A stretch of DNA of 64,000 bases from JABMQB01 sp963677475 (GTDB lineage Bacteria; Bacteroidota; Bacteroidia; Bacteroidales; Prolixibacteraceae): the NCBI GenBank assembly GCA_963677475.2, contig CAXXQD010000015.1:1-64000 (forward strand), written 5' to 3'. Positions 1-8,667 of the stretch are shown here, one piece after another. The notes under the pieces are model-generated. The model made no database searches. It was not told the origin of the DNA and saw nothing but the letters and a program-made list of their open reading frames with translations. Position numbers and translations under genes: made by a program. Numbering within the stretch: position 1 is the first letter of the stretch; every line of letters begins with the position of its first letter.

Positions 1-2241
1 TTATTAAAGACGTTTATAAGGGTAGCCGCTTGTTGGGGACAATAGCCCAAAAAGATTATAAAAACGATGATCCAAGGCCAATTGATTTATACGATGTTGG
101 TACGGTTGCAGAGGTTTTAAAAATATTGGAAATGCCTGATGGCTCAACATCTGTTATTATTCAGGGAAAAAGAAGGTATAAAATTAGGGAATTCCTCGAA
201 TCGGAACCTTATTACAGGGCTTCGGTTGAAGCATTAACGGACGGAGATGCCCAGAAATGAAAGCCAGGAGTTTAATGCCATTGTTGGTTCGCTCAAAGAC
301 CTTTCCATCAAAATTGCCAATTTTGCATCAAACGTTCCTCCGGAAGCCACGTTTGCAGTAAAAAATATAGAAAACTCAACCTTCCTTATTAATTTTATAT
401 GCTCTAACTCTGATATCGAAGTTGAAAATAAACAAAGTCTTCTTGAAATTTCAGAACTGAGAGAGAGGGGAGTGCAAGCTATCAGTTATCTGGTAAAAGA
501 AGTCCAGGTCCTTGAGCTAAAAAGGGATATTCAATCGAAAGTAAAAACCGATATGGACAAGCAGCAAAGGGAGTTTATGCTGCACCAACAAATGAAAACC
601 ATTCAGGACGAACTTGGTGGCAACCCGATTGAACAGGAAATTGAAGAACTGAAAAAGAGGGCAGAAGAAAAAAAATGGACCAAAGAAGTTTCCGATTTTT
701 TTAATAAAGAGCTTCAGAAATTAAGTCGTTTAAATCCTGCGGCTGGTGAATATTCAGTTCAGTTTTCATTTTGTCAGACCATGCTTGACTTGCCTTGGAA
801 CGAATACACCGAGGATAATTTTGACCTGAAACATGCGACAAAAGTCTTGGATGAAGATCATTATGGTTTGGAAAAAGTAAAGGATCGTATTCTTGAACAC
901 CTTGCCGTTTTAAAGCTTAAAAACGATATGAAATCACCAATCCTTTGCCTGTATGGCCCTCCTGGAGTTGGGAAAACTTCTTTGGGCAAATCGGTTGCAA
1001 GGGCGCTTGGAAGAAATTATGTGCGTGTGAGTTTGGGAGGTTTGCACGATGAGTCGGAAATTCGTGGGCACAGAAAAACATATATTGGGGCAATGCCCGG
1101 ACGAATTATTCAAAACATAAAAAAGGCAAAATCGTCCAACCCCGTTTTTATCCTGGATGAAATCGATAAGGTTTCAAAAGACTTTCATGGCGATCCTGCT
1201 TCGGCTTTGTTAGAGGTATTAGATCCTGAACAAAACTCAGAATTTCATGATAATTATCTGGAAGTTGACTACGACTTATCGAAAGTTATGTTTATTGCAA
1301 CCGCAAATTCATTAAGCACCATTGCACCTGCTTTACGCGATCGTTTAGAGTTGATCGATGTGAGCGGATACCTGGTGGAAGAAAAGGTTGAGATAGCTAA
1401 AAGGCACCTGATTCCAAAGCAATTGAAAAACCACGGCCTTAAAAAAGGGGATATTGTTTTCAGTAAAGAAGTTATTGAAAATATAATTGAAAATTATACC
1501 CGTGAATCAGGGGTTAGGGGATTGGATAAAAAAATCGCAAAACTTATCCGCAAAATCGCTAAGAGAATAGCATTTGATGAGAGCTATAATAAAAAGCTTA
1601 CAAAGCAAGATGTGCGCGAATATCTTGGAGTGGTTGAGTTTACAAAAGAAAGATACCAAGGTAATGAATTTGCAGGTGTTGTAACTGGGCTTGCATGGAC
1701 TGCCGTTGGGGGGGAAATCCTTTTTGTTGAAACCAGTTTGAGCAAAGGGAAAGGGGCTTTAACTTTAACAGGTAATTTGGGAGATGTGATGAAGGAATCG
1801 GCTATGCTGGCCCATGAATATTTAAAATCGCATGCAGGCGAATTGAAGCTGGAACCTGAAATTTTTGGCAATTGGAACGTTCATGTACATGTTCCCGAGG
1901 GGGCAATCCCCAAAGACGGGCCTTCAGCTGGAATTACAATGGTAACATCCATTGCATCGGCATTTACACAGCGAAAAGTGAAGAAAAATATCGCAATGAC
2001 TGGTGAAATTACCCTTCGCGGGAAAGTACTTCCGGTTGGTGGTATCAAAGAAAAAATATTGGCAGCCAAACGTGCGGGGATCAATGAAATAATCCTTTCG
2101 AAAGACAATCAAAAGGACCTGGAAGAAATAAAAGAAATTTATATCAAAGGACTTAAATTCTATTTTGTGAATACGATAATGGATGTGTTGGACATTGCTT
2201 TGTTAAAATCAAAGGTTGAACAGCCCGTGAATGTCAATTAA
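1..2241 (+). CDS. lon: ATP-dependent protease Lon, 5'-partial and frameshifted
   Basis: Lon degrades damaged and regulatory proteins in the cytoplasm using ATP. The reading frame enters from the left edge (codons from base 3) and encodes the end of the LON substrate-binding domain up to a stop at 258-260. The rest of the protein is open from 247 to 2241 in the next frame: coiled region, AAA+ module with Walker A GPPGVGKTS, and the S16 protease domain with PKDGPSAG and GGIKEK. Counting from the ATG at 247, the catalytic Ser is residue 560 and Lys 603, 43 residues apart as in E. coli Lon. Removing one A from the run at 255-257 joins both parts as DAQNESQEF. A sequencing error is more likely than a real lesion because all downstream motifs are intact. 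A good terminator follows. Confidence 0.93.
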
Positions 2242-2269
2242 AATAATTAATCCATTCAAAATATAGTGT

Positions 2270-2300
2270 AGGCACCTTATGGTTAAGATGCCTTTTTTTT
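2270..2300 (+). terminator. Rho-independent terminator after lon
   Basis: AGGCA/TGCCT outer stem, one C-A mismatch, CTTA/TAAG inner stem and a TGGT loop (2270-2293), followed by a run of T. It begins about 30 bases after the lon stop codon. Confidence 0.8.
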
Positions 2301-2391
2301 CAATTTCTATGGTATATTTCATCGATTTTTAGAACTTTGCAATTGAAATATTGTTATATCTATATATTTCGAATTGTTTAATTTTATAAAA

Positions 2392-2793
2392 ATGAAAATG
2401 TTCATATTTGGATTAATAGTTGGAATAGCATTGACAGTTATTTTTGCAGTGCTGGTACTTCCGAAACAAATGTTCCTGGTGGACGAAAGCAAATATTCTT
2501 TCGACGAAACAGTTGAACAGATTGAAAAATCAGTGTCTGAAAATAAATGGAGCATGCCTAATCAGTATGACCTTCAGGCAACAATGAAAAAGCATGGGTT
2601 TGATGTACACCCGGTAAAAGTATTTTCTATTTGTAAACCATCTATCGCCAATGAAATTCTTGGAGGCAACGACGAAAGATATGTATCGGCATTAATGCCA
2701 TGCAGGATTGCCGTTTACGAAAAGAAGGATGGTAAAGTTTACATTTCAAGGATGAATGCCGGATTGATTGCAAAAGTTCTGGAAAGAAAATAA
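2392..2793 (+). CDS. DUF302-type membrane-anchored protein
   Basis: A 133-residue protein. The N-terminus is one hydrophobic segment (about residues 3-25), a signal anchor or uncleaved signal. The remainder fits the DUF302 pattern: a region with F-x-E-T-V around the SFDETVEQIE stretch, a DL motif before a helix (YDLQATMKKHG), a V-F-S-I-C-K-P strand, and a C-terminal LMPCRIAVYEK with G-K-V-Y-I-S. The function of DUF302 proteins is not established. A TTG 18 bases upstream is also in frame, but the ATG at 2392 gives the more normal hydrophobic start. A weak promoter-like TATATTTC lies at 2363-2370. The gene sits between lon and a metal-binding lipoprotein with its own spacing on both sides. Confidence 0.75.
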   Translation: MKMFIFGLIVGIALTVIFAVLVLPKQMFLVDESKYSFDETVEQIEKSVSENKWSMPNQYDLQATMKKHGFDVHPVKVFSICKPSIANEILGGNDERYVSALMPCRIAVYEKKDGKVYISRMNAGLIAKVLERK

Positions 2794-2863
2794 ATACGGT
2801 AATGGCAGAAGCAAGTACTGAAAATGAACTTATCTTAGCGTCTGTAATTAAATAACTTATCCC

Positions 2864-3181
2864 ATGAAAAATTTAGTATTCATTATTTTAGCCTTGGTGC
2901 TTTTTGCTTGTCAAAATAATAAATCAACAAAAGCTGATTCTGATTCGCAAGCAGTTGTGGAACTAACAGAAGTGACATTTGATGTAAATGGAATGACTTG
3001 TAATCATTGTGTTGCTTCCATCAACAAAAGTGTTGGTGAAATAGCAGGCGTTGATTTGGTTGAAACTACCCTTGATGATTCTACAACCGTTGTCAAATTT
3101 GATAAATCAAAAGTAACGGTAGATGAAATTATTAAAACAATAGATTCGAGAGGTTACAAAGCAAGTGTCGCAAGCGAGTGA
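2864..3181 (+). CDS. Lipoprotein with heavy-metal-associated (HMA) domain
   Basis: A 105-residue protein. The first 16 residues are a lipoprotein signal ending in LFAC, with Cys16 as the predicted lipidation site. A short Ser/Asp-rich linker follows, then a single HMA domain (about residues 36-103) with the metal-binding loop GMTCNHC and the typical TTLDDSTTVVKFD and GYKA strands. Such domains bind Cu(I) or other soft metals through the two Cys. Most are cytoplasmic chaperones or ATPase tails, so a lipidated, exported version suggests metal or mercury binding in the envelope; this is inference. No metal ATPase is adjacent. Confidence 0.85.
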   Translation: MKNLVFIILALVLFACQNNKSTKADSDSQAVVELTEVTFDVNGMTCNHCVASINKSVGEIAGVDLVETTLDDSTTVVKFDKSKVTVDEIIKTIDSRGYKASVASE

Positions 3182-3221
3182 TTTTGTGGATTTTGTGCGA
3201 GAGAATTTAACAATTGTGCGT

Positions 3222-3249
3222 AAAGGTGCCTTTTTTAGGTGCCTTTTTT
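3222..3249 (+). terminator. Possible terminator with duplicated GTGCCTTTTTT
   Basis: AAAGG at 3222-3226 can pair with CCTTT at 3242-3246, followed by T. The same GTGCCTTTTTT occurs twice in direct orientation, so the hairpin is weak and the call tentative. Confidence 0.35.
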
Positions 3250-3387
3250 GTTAAAACGCAACCATTGTCACGTTTTTGCATCTTTATCAACAATAAAGAG
3301 TTTGAAACTCTGTTTAAGGTATAAAAAATAGCTATTTATTTTTGGTATAGAATTTGTTAAATTGAACTAATCAAATAAGGGCACAAG

Positions 3388-3516
3388 ATGAAGATGGAAA
3401 AAGTATTTACAAAAGTGTGGAAGGTACAATTAAAAATACCGGTTGATTATCCCAAAAATAAATTGGATAAACGCATTAAAAAAATCGATTGGTCTTTCAA
3501 ATTGATGCTAAACTAA
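3388..3516 (+). CDS. Possible small basic protein (42 aa), unrecognised
   Basis: An ATG-initiated frame of 42 codons in an otherwise empty 420-base gap. It begins MKMEKVFTKVWKVQ, is rich in Lys with two Trp, and ends just before a strong hairpin terminator (3547-3584). I recognise no family. Support is limited to the clean start, plausible amino-acid composition and the terminator position; it may be a chance frame. Confidence 0.3.
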   Translation: MKMEKVFTKVWKVQLKIPVDYPKNKLDKRIKKIDWSFKLMLN

Positions 3517-3546
3517 TAAGAAGGATTAATTTTATTATCTATATAA

Positions 3547-3584
3547 AAAAAACACCTACTTTGTTTTAAAGTCAGGTGTTTTTT
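3547..3584. terminator. Bidirectional terminator (carB and upstream + strand)
   Basis: A perfect 11-base stem AAAAAACACCT / AGGTGTTTTTT with an inner ACTTT/AAAGT pairing. It carries T-runs on both strands. It lies 21 bases after the carB stop on the minus strand and about 30 bases after the small plus-strand frame. Confidence 0.85.
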
Positions 3585-3605
3585 ATTTCCTTCAATGTAG
3601 TTTCT

Positions 3606-6600
3606 TTAGTTGGTATATTCGTCCCAACTTTTTATAATCATATCTTCTTCTTTGTATTTACATATTCCATAAATAAATGCGCTGGCAACCCTGGCATTGG
3701 TAATTAATGGAATGTTGAAATCAATGGAGTTCCTGCGGATCATGTAGCCATTGTTAAGCTCTCTTTTGGTATGGTTTTTTGGAATATTCACCACCAAATC
3801 AATTTTCTTTTGTTGTAAGTAGTCCAAGGTATTTGGAGTGCTTCCTTCTTCATCGGGCCAATATAAAAGTGTATTTTCAACACCATTGTCATGGAAAAAC
3901 TTGCTTGTTCCTTCGGTCGCAAAAATATTGTAACCTTTTTCCTTTAACATTTTTGCACTATTCAGTAACTCGATTTTTGAACGCGAAGGACCTGATGAGA
4001 TTAAGATATTTTTCTCAGGAAATCTGTATCCAACTGAGAGCATTGACTTAAGAATAGCTTCATAATAAGATTCTCCAATGCAGGCAACTTCACCAGTCGA
4101 TGACATATCGACACCCAACACCGGATCGGCATTTAATAATCGAGCAAACGAGAATTGAGGTGCTTTTACGCCAACATAGTCCAACTCAAACAATGATTTA
4201 TCAGGCTTTTGTACTGGGATACCCAGCATCACTTTTGTGGCAATGTCAATCAGGTTGATTTTCATAACCTTCGATACAAATGGGAAACTCCTGGATGCCC
4301 TTAAGTTACATTCGATCACCTTAATATCGTTGTCCTTTGCCAGGAATTGCATGTTAAATGGTCCTGAAATTTCCAGTCCCTGTGCAATTTGGCGCGATAT
4401 TTTTTTAATCCTTCTGATTGTTTCAATATACAATTTTTGAGGTGGGAAAACTATGGTTGCATCGCCTGAATGTACCCCGGCAAACTCAACGTGTTCTGAA
4501 ATGGCGTAGGCAACAATTTCACCATTTTTTGCTACTGCATCAATTTCGATTTCTTTTGCTTGTTCAATAAATTCGGTTACAACAACCGGGTGTTCCTTTG
4601 AAACATTCGCCGCCATTTGCAGGAAGTGTTCCAATTGGTCGGGGTTCGAAACAACGTTCATGGCTGCCCCAGACAATACGTATGATGGACGAATCAGTAC
4701 AGGGTAACCAACTTCGTCTACGAATTTATTAATTTCTTTAATCGTTGATAGTCGGGCCCATCTTGGCTGATCTACCCCCAGATTGTCTAATAAAGACGAG
4801 AATTTTTCCCTGTCTTCTGCATTGTCAATTTTTACTGGGGAAGTACCTAAAACCGGGACATTTTGTTGGTGCAGTTTCATTGCCAGGTTGTTCGGAATCT
4901 GTCCTCCCATTGAAACCACAACTCCATTTGGCACTTCAAGGTCAATGATGTCCATTACCCGTTCGTAGGTTAATTCGTCGAAATATAAACGATCGCAGGT
5001 GTCGTAATCGGTACTTACGGTTTCAGGATTGTAGTTGATCATTATGGATCGTTTTCCTTCCTTTTTGATGGTGTTAATTGCATTCACACTACACCAGTCA
5101 AACTCTACCGAACTCCCAATCCGGTATGCACCAGATCCAAGCACAATAACCGATTGGTTGTCGTGTGCAAATTCAATGTCGTGCTCATTTCCGTTGTAAG
5201 TCAAATATAAGTAGTTGGTTTGCGCCGGATATTCACCTGCCAGCGTATCAATTTGTTTTACACATGGAAGAATTCCTTTTTCTTTTCGAAGTTGCCTGAC
5301 TTTATTGAGGTCAGCATGAATTTTATTGTTGGCACTTTTCAGCACATGCCTTGCAATTTGGAAATCGGAGAATCCTGCTTTCTTTGCATCGATTAACAGA
5401 TCGAGTGGTAGGTTTTCCAATGTGTTATATTCGAGCAACGAAATTTTTAATTTGTAAATATTCTGTAATTTCTGAAGGAACCACCTGTCTATTTTTGTTT
5501 TTTCAAAGAGTTCATCAATACTATAACCTTTATTCATTGCTTCGGCAATGGCAAAAATCCTTCGGTCGGTTGGTTCAACCAATTCCTTTTCAATTTCCTT
5601 TATTTTAATTTCGCCGCTATTCCCGACAAATCCATGCATGCCAATGCCTACCATCCGGATTCCTTTTTGGATGGCTTCTTCGAACGATCTTCCAATGGCC
5701 ATGATTTCGCCAACACTTTTCATAGAGCTGCCAATATCTTTCGATACGCCTTCGAACTTGGTCAAATCCCATCGGGGTATTTTCACAACAATATAATCTA
5801 AAGCAGGCTCAAAACAGGCAGTGGTTACTTTGGTTACCGAGTTTTTAAGCTCATGCAAACCATATCCTAAACCTAGTTTTGCGGCAACAAATGCGAGCGG
5901 GTAACCTGTAGCTTTTGATGCCAACGCTGATGACCTTGAAAGCCTTGCATTAACTTCGATAACCCTGTAGTCTTCAGAGTTTGGGTCAAGGGCAAACTGG
6001 ACGTTGCATTCGCCAATCACACCAACCCTTCTGATGATTTTTATGGAAATAGCCCTCAATTTATGGTATTCGGCATTTGAAAGGGTTTGCGATGGGGCAA
6101 CCACAATACTTTCACCCGTATGGATTCCAAGCGGGTCAAAATTTTCCATATTACATACCGTAATACAGTTATCGTATTTGTCACGTACTACCTCGTACTC
6201 TACTTCTTTCCATCCTTTAATAGATTCTTCAATTAAAAGCTGAGGGGAATAGGTGAGGGCCTTGTTTGCAAGTACATTCAGTTCTTCCATATTCTCGCAA
6301 AAACCACTACCCAGGCCTCCTAGTGTATATGCTGCCCTGATTATGATCGGAAAGCCCAGTTCTTTTGCGGCCTTTTTTGCATCTTCTATATTTTCAACTG
6401 CAATACTTTTTGGGGTAAGTACACCAATTTCGGCAAGCATTTTTGAGAAGATATCCCTATCTTCAGTATCAATTATTGATTGCACCGGCGTACCTACAAC
6501 CTCCAGATTATATTTTTCAAGCACACCCGAATTGTAAAGTGCAACACCACAGTTTAATGCGGTTTGCCCTCCAAATGCCAGCAGTATCCCGTCTGGTTTT

Positions 6601-6839
6601 TCCTTTTTAACTACCTGCTCAACAAAGTAAGGGGTTACGGGAAGAAAATATATTTTATCTGCTATATCATCGGATGTTTGTATGGTAGCAATATTTGGAT
6701 TGATGAGGATTGTTTCAACCCCTTCTTCTTTGAGTGCTTTTAATGCCTGTGATCCTGAGTAATCAAATTCTCCGGCTTCGCCAATTTTTAAAGCTCCTGA
6801 TCCGAGTATAAGTGCTTTTTTTATTTTATTGTTTATCAT
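3606..6839 (-). CDS. carB: Carbamoyl-phosphate synthase large subunit
   Basis: CarB makes carbamoyl phosphate from bicarbonate, ammonia and two ATP for arginine and pyrimidine synthesis. At 1077 residues it has normal length. Two homologous halves are visible, each starting with a nucleotide-fold (LILGSGALKIGEAGEFDYSG near residue 10; IVLGSGAYRIGSSVEFDWCS near 565) and each with an ATP-grasp domain. The C-terminal MGS-type allosteric domain begins near 940 (ILISSGPSRSKIELL). The wording GEAGEFDYSGSQ is closer to the eukaryote-like CarB type common in Bacteroidota than to E. coli. It follows carA by 32 bases, so the two are cotranscribed from the carA leader, and it is ended by the terminator at 3547-3584. 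Confidence 0.97.
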   Translation of the reverse strand: MINNKIKKALILGSGALKIGEAGEFDYSGSQALKALKEEGVETILINPNIATIQTSDDIADKIYFLPVTPYFVEQVVKKEKPDGILLAFGGQTALNCGVALYNSGVLEKYNLEVVGTPVQSIIDTEDRDIFSKMLAEIGVLTPKSIAVENIEDAKKAAKELGFPIIIRAAYTLGGLGSGFCENMEELNVLANKALTYSPQLLIEESIKGWKEVEYEVVRDKYDNCITVCNMENFDPLGIHTGESIVVAPSQTLSNAEYHKLRAISIKIIRRVGVIGECNVQFALDPNSEDYRVIEVNARLSRSSALASKATGYPLAFVAAKLGLGYGLHELKNSVTKVTTACFEPALDYIVVKIPRWDLTKFEGVSKDIGSSMKSVGEIMAIGRSFEEAIQKGIRMVGIGMHGFVGNSGEIKIKEIEKELVEPTDRRIFAIAEAMNKGYSIDELFEKTKIDRWFLQKLQNIYKLKISLLEYNTLENLPLDLLIDAKKAGFSDFQIARHVLKSANNKIHADLNKVRQLRKEKGILPCVKQIDTLAGEYPAQTNYLYLTYNGNEHDIEFAHDNQSVIVLGSGAYRIGSSVEFDWCSVNAINTIKKEGKRSIMINYNPETVSTDYDTCDRLYFDELTYERVMDIIDLEVPNGVVVSMGGQIPNNLAMKLHQQNVPVLGTSPVKIDNAEDREKFSSLLDNLGVDQPRWARLSTIKEINKFVDEVGYPVLIRPSYVLSGAAMNVVSNPDQLEHFLQMAANVSKEHPVVVTEFIEQAKEIEIDAVAKNGEIVAYAISEHVEFAGVHSGDATIVFPPQKLYIETIRRIKKISRQIAQGLEISGPFNMQFLAKDNDIKVIECNLRASRSFPFVSKVMKINLIDIATKVMLGIPVQKPDKSLFELDYVGVKAPQFSFARLLNADPVLGVDMSSTGEVACIGESYYEAILKSMLSVGYRFPEKNILISSGPSRSKIELLNSAKMLKEKGYNIFATEGTSKFFHDNGVENTLLYWPDEEGSTPNTLDYLQQKKIDLVVNIPKNHTKRELNNGYMIRRNSIDFNIPLITNARVASAFIYGICKYKEEDMIIKSWDEYTN

Positions 6840-6871
6840 CGTAATTTGCTTTTTTGATCGTGAAACTTTAA

Positions 6872-7954
6872 TTATTTTTTTGAGTTTTCAATATTTTTAA
6901 TGAAATCATCGAATAAAAACTCAGTATCAGTTGGTCCGCTTGAAGCTTCAGGGTGGAATTGGGTCGAAAAGAATGGCTTAGTTTTGTGCCGGATTCCTTC
7001 GTTAGTCTCGTCATTTACGTTGGTAAACAAGGGTTCCCATTCTTCCGACAGGGAGTCAGGAGCGACTGCAAACCCATGGTTTTGTGAAGTAATATAGCAT
7101 TTGTTCGAGCCATTTAGCAAAACTGGTTGGTTGTGGCTCCTGTGCCCATACTTAAGTTTGTAAGTACTTGCCCCTGCTGCCATTGCTAATAATTGGTTTC
7201 CCAGGCAAATTCCCATTATAGGTTTATTTCCTGAAGTTATTTTTTTTACATTTTCGACTGTTGCCATGCACATTTCGGGGTCACCGGGGCCATTCGAGAT
7301 AAATACACCATCATATTCTTCCTGTGTAAAGTCATAATCCCAGGGCACCCTTATTACCGTTGAATTTCTTTTAAGTAGGCACCTTATTATATTGTGTTTA
7401 ACACCACAATCAATCAATACAACTTTGTGTTCACCGTTTCCATAAACTTCTTTTTTGTCGATGCTTGCTTTTGCCACCAGGTTTTCTTTGTTTGGATCCA
7501 TAAAGTCAACCAGGTCTCCTTCAAATTCAATTTTTCCCAGAAGCGATCCTTTCTCTCTCAATATTTTGGTCAAAGCCCTGGTGTCAATGTCAAACAAACC
7601 GGGAACCTTTGATTCTTTTAACCATTCACCTAAACTTTTAATTGCGTTCCAGTGACTGTATTCAAATGAGTAATCCGAAATAATCAAGCCCGAAATATGT
7701 ACCTTATGCGACTCGTAAAATTCATATACCCCTTCGTTTGATTCATCTTTTGGTACACCGTAATTTCCAATCATCGGATAAGTGGATACTAAAATCTGCC
7801 CGGTGTACGATGGGTCAGTTAAACTTTCGGGATAACCCGTCATTGCAGTATAAAACACAACTTCGCCCGCAACTGAACCTTCATATCCGAATGATTTTCC
7901 GGTAAATTCAGTGCCATCTTCCAATATCAGCTTCGCTTTTTTAACTTTTAACAT
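6872..7954 (-). CDS. carA: Carbamoyl-phosphate synthase small (glutaminase) subunit
   Basis: CarA hydrolyses glutamine and passes ammonia to CarB. The N-terminal CPSase small domain starts with AKLILEDGTEFTGKSFGYEG. The C-terminal class I glutaminase has the nucleophile in GICLGNQ (Cys near residue 248) and the His/Glu pair in QFHPEAS (near 333). I chose the ATG at 7954 (360 aa); an in-frame TTG at 7972 would add six residues (MDKKKR). The gene opens the carA-carB operon and is divergent from argR. Its leader contains a terminator-like hairpin with a T-run ending just before the coding region, suggesting attenuation. Confidence 0.96.
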   Translation of the reverse strand: MLKVKKAKLILEDGTEFTGKSFGYEGSVAGEVVFYTAMTGYPESLTDPSYTGQILVSTYPMIGNYGVPKDESNEGVYEFYESHKVHISGLIISDYSFEYSHWNAIKSLGEWLKESKVPGLFDIDTRALTKILREKGSLLGKIEFEGDLVDFMDPNKENLVAKASIDKKEVYGNGEHKVVLIDCGVKHNIIRCLLKRNSTVIRVPWDYDFTQEEYDGVFISNGPGDPEMCMATVENVKKITSGNKPIMGICLGNQLLAMAAGASTYKLKYGHRSHNQPVLLNGSNKCYITSQNHGFAVAPDSLSEEWEPLFTNVNDETNEGIRHKTKPFFSTQFHPEASSGPTDTEFLFDDFIKNIENSKK

Positions 7955-7972
7955 CCTTTTCTTTTTATCCAA

Positions 7973-8017
7973 TTAAAAAAAATGCGTTTGATCTAACAAT
8001 TTGTCGCTCAAACGCAT
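7973..8017 (-). CDS. Putative 14-residue carA leader peptide
   Basis: A mini-frame that starts at the first base of the leader hairpin and stops (TAA) right after its T-run, encoding MRLSDKLLDQTHFF. Translation would run through the whole terminator, as in the UTP-sensitive pyrBI leader of E. coli. No ribosome binding site is evident. A second mini-frame (8055-8008, 15 residues) ends within the 5' arm. Existence as a translated peptide is inference. Confidence 0.3.
   Translation of the reverse strand: MRLSDKLLDQTHFF
7975..8017 (-). promoter_or_regulatory. Attenuator-like terminator hairpin in carA leader
   Basis: On the minus strand a perfect 10-base stem ATGCGTTTGA / TCAAACGCAT (8017-8008 and 7991-7982) with a 16-base loop is followed by seven T (7981-7975). 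No gene lies upstream on this strand, so this terminator sits inside the carAB leader, about 20 bases before the ATG. That is the usual architecture of transcription attenuation. Confidence 0.65.
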
Positions 8018-8088
8018 GAATTATGCTCGTTTATATATTTCTTCTTTAGAATCATCAAAGATTATCCTGCTATTTTTTAATTCTGCTA

Positions 8089-8096
8089 CAAAAATA
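8089..8096 (-). promoter_or_regulatory. Probable carA -7 promoter element
   Basis: TATTTTTG on the minus strand matches TAnnTTTG exactly and would give a leader of about 130 bases. No good -33 TTTG is seen upstream, so the call is moderate. Confidence 0.4.
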
Positions 8097-8117
8097 TAAA
8101 TATTTTCGATAAAATAA

Positions 8118-8148
8118 TTTGTTTTTACATAAAAAGTGAATAAATTTG
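8118..8148 (+). promoter_or_regulatory. Promoter of the argR-led operon
   Basis: TTTG at 8118-8121, 19 bases, then TAAATTTG at 8141-8148, a full match to the Bacteroidota promoter. The start of transcription would be near 8155, about 20 bases before the argR GTG. Confidence 0.65.
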
Positions 8149-8157
8149 CGTTGAAAA

Positions 8158-8171
8158 TGTATAAATATACA
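8158..8171 (+). promoter_or_regulatory. Candidate ArgR operator
   Basis: TGTATA-AA-TATACA, perfect 6-base inverted arms, lies between the predicted transcription start and the GTG of argR. Size and AT-rich symmetry resemble half of a typical ARG box. Its position suits autoregulation of the arg operon. Confidence 0.5.
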
Positions 8172-8173
8172 AA

Positions 8174-8659
8174 GTGAAAAATAAAGTCCAGCGATTATTG
8201 ACCATTCGGAAGATAATTACGGAAAATAATATTGGAAGCCAGGAATTGTTATTAAGTATCCTTAAAGATGAAGGCTTTGACCTGACCCAGGCTACTTTGT
8301 CAAGAGACTTGAAAGAGCTTCGTGTGGCAAAAATGGCTGACAGGGAAAATGGATATGTATATACAATCCCTGAGAAGACAGTTCCGATGGAGCCAATGCA
8401 AAGAGGTGGCAGGGGGAATTTTCTTGCGGATGGCTTTAATGGGATACAGTTTTCCGGGAATTTAGCGGTCGTTAAAACGCAGCCTGGTTATGCGAATACA
8501 ATTGCTGCAATTATCGATCGGAATAATCCTTTTGAGATTATTGGTACTATTGCCGGTGACGATACAATATTGTTGATTTTACGTGAAGGGGTGAGCAGAA
8601 GGGAAGTAATTAATAGTTTAGTATTGGCAATGCCAAATCTAAAGGAAAAAATTGGGTAG
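8174..8659 (+). CDS. argR: Arginine repressor ArgR
   Basis: A hexameric repressor that senses arginine and binds ARG boxes. The 161 residues contain the N-terminal winged helix with its recognition segment TQATLSRDLKELRV (about residues 37-50) and the C-terminal arginine-binding and oligomerisation domain, with the characteristic IIGTIAGDDTILLILRE near residue 130. Length is normal. The start is a GTG placed 20 bases after the predicted transcription start, immediately after a dyad that looks like its own operator. It is the first gene of the arg/pro/his operon and ends 8 bases before the next gene. Confidence 0.95.
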   Translation: MKNKVQRLLTIRKIITENNIGSQELLLSILKDEGFDLTQATLSRDLKELRVAKMADRENGYVYTIPEKTVPMEPMQRGGRGNFLADGFNGIQFSGNLAVVKTQPGYANTIAAIIDRNNPFEIIGTIAGDDTILLILREGVSRREVINSLVLAMPNLKEKIG

Positions 8660-8667
8660 TTAGTTTT

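Noticed and set aside
240..262. Programmed frameshifting in lon
   Set aside because: A +1 shift at AAA-TGA is conceivable, but there is no slippery context like that of release factor 2, and Lon is not known to use it. One extra base is simpler.
6872..7972. Start of carA at the upstream TTG
   Set aside because: It directly abuts the stop of the leader frame and adds only a Lys/Arg-rich stretch; the ATG at 7954 matches the family start better, though this is not certain.
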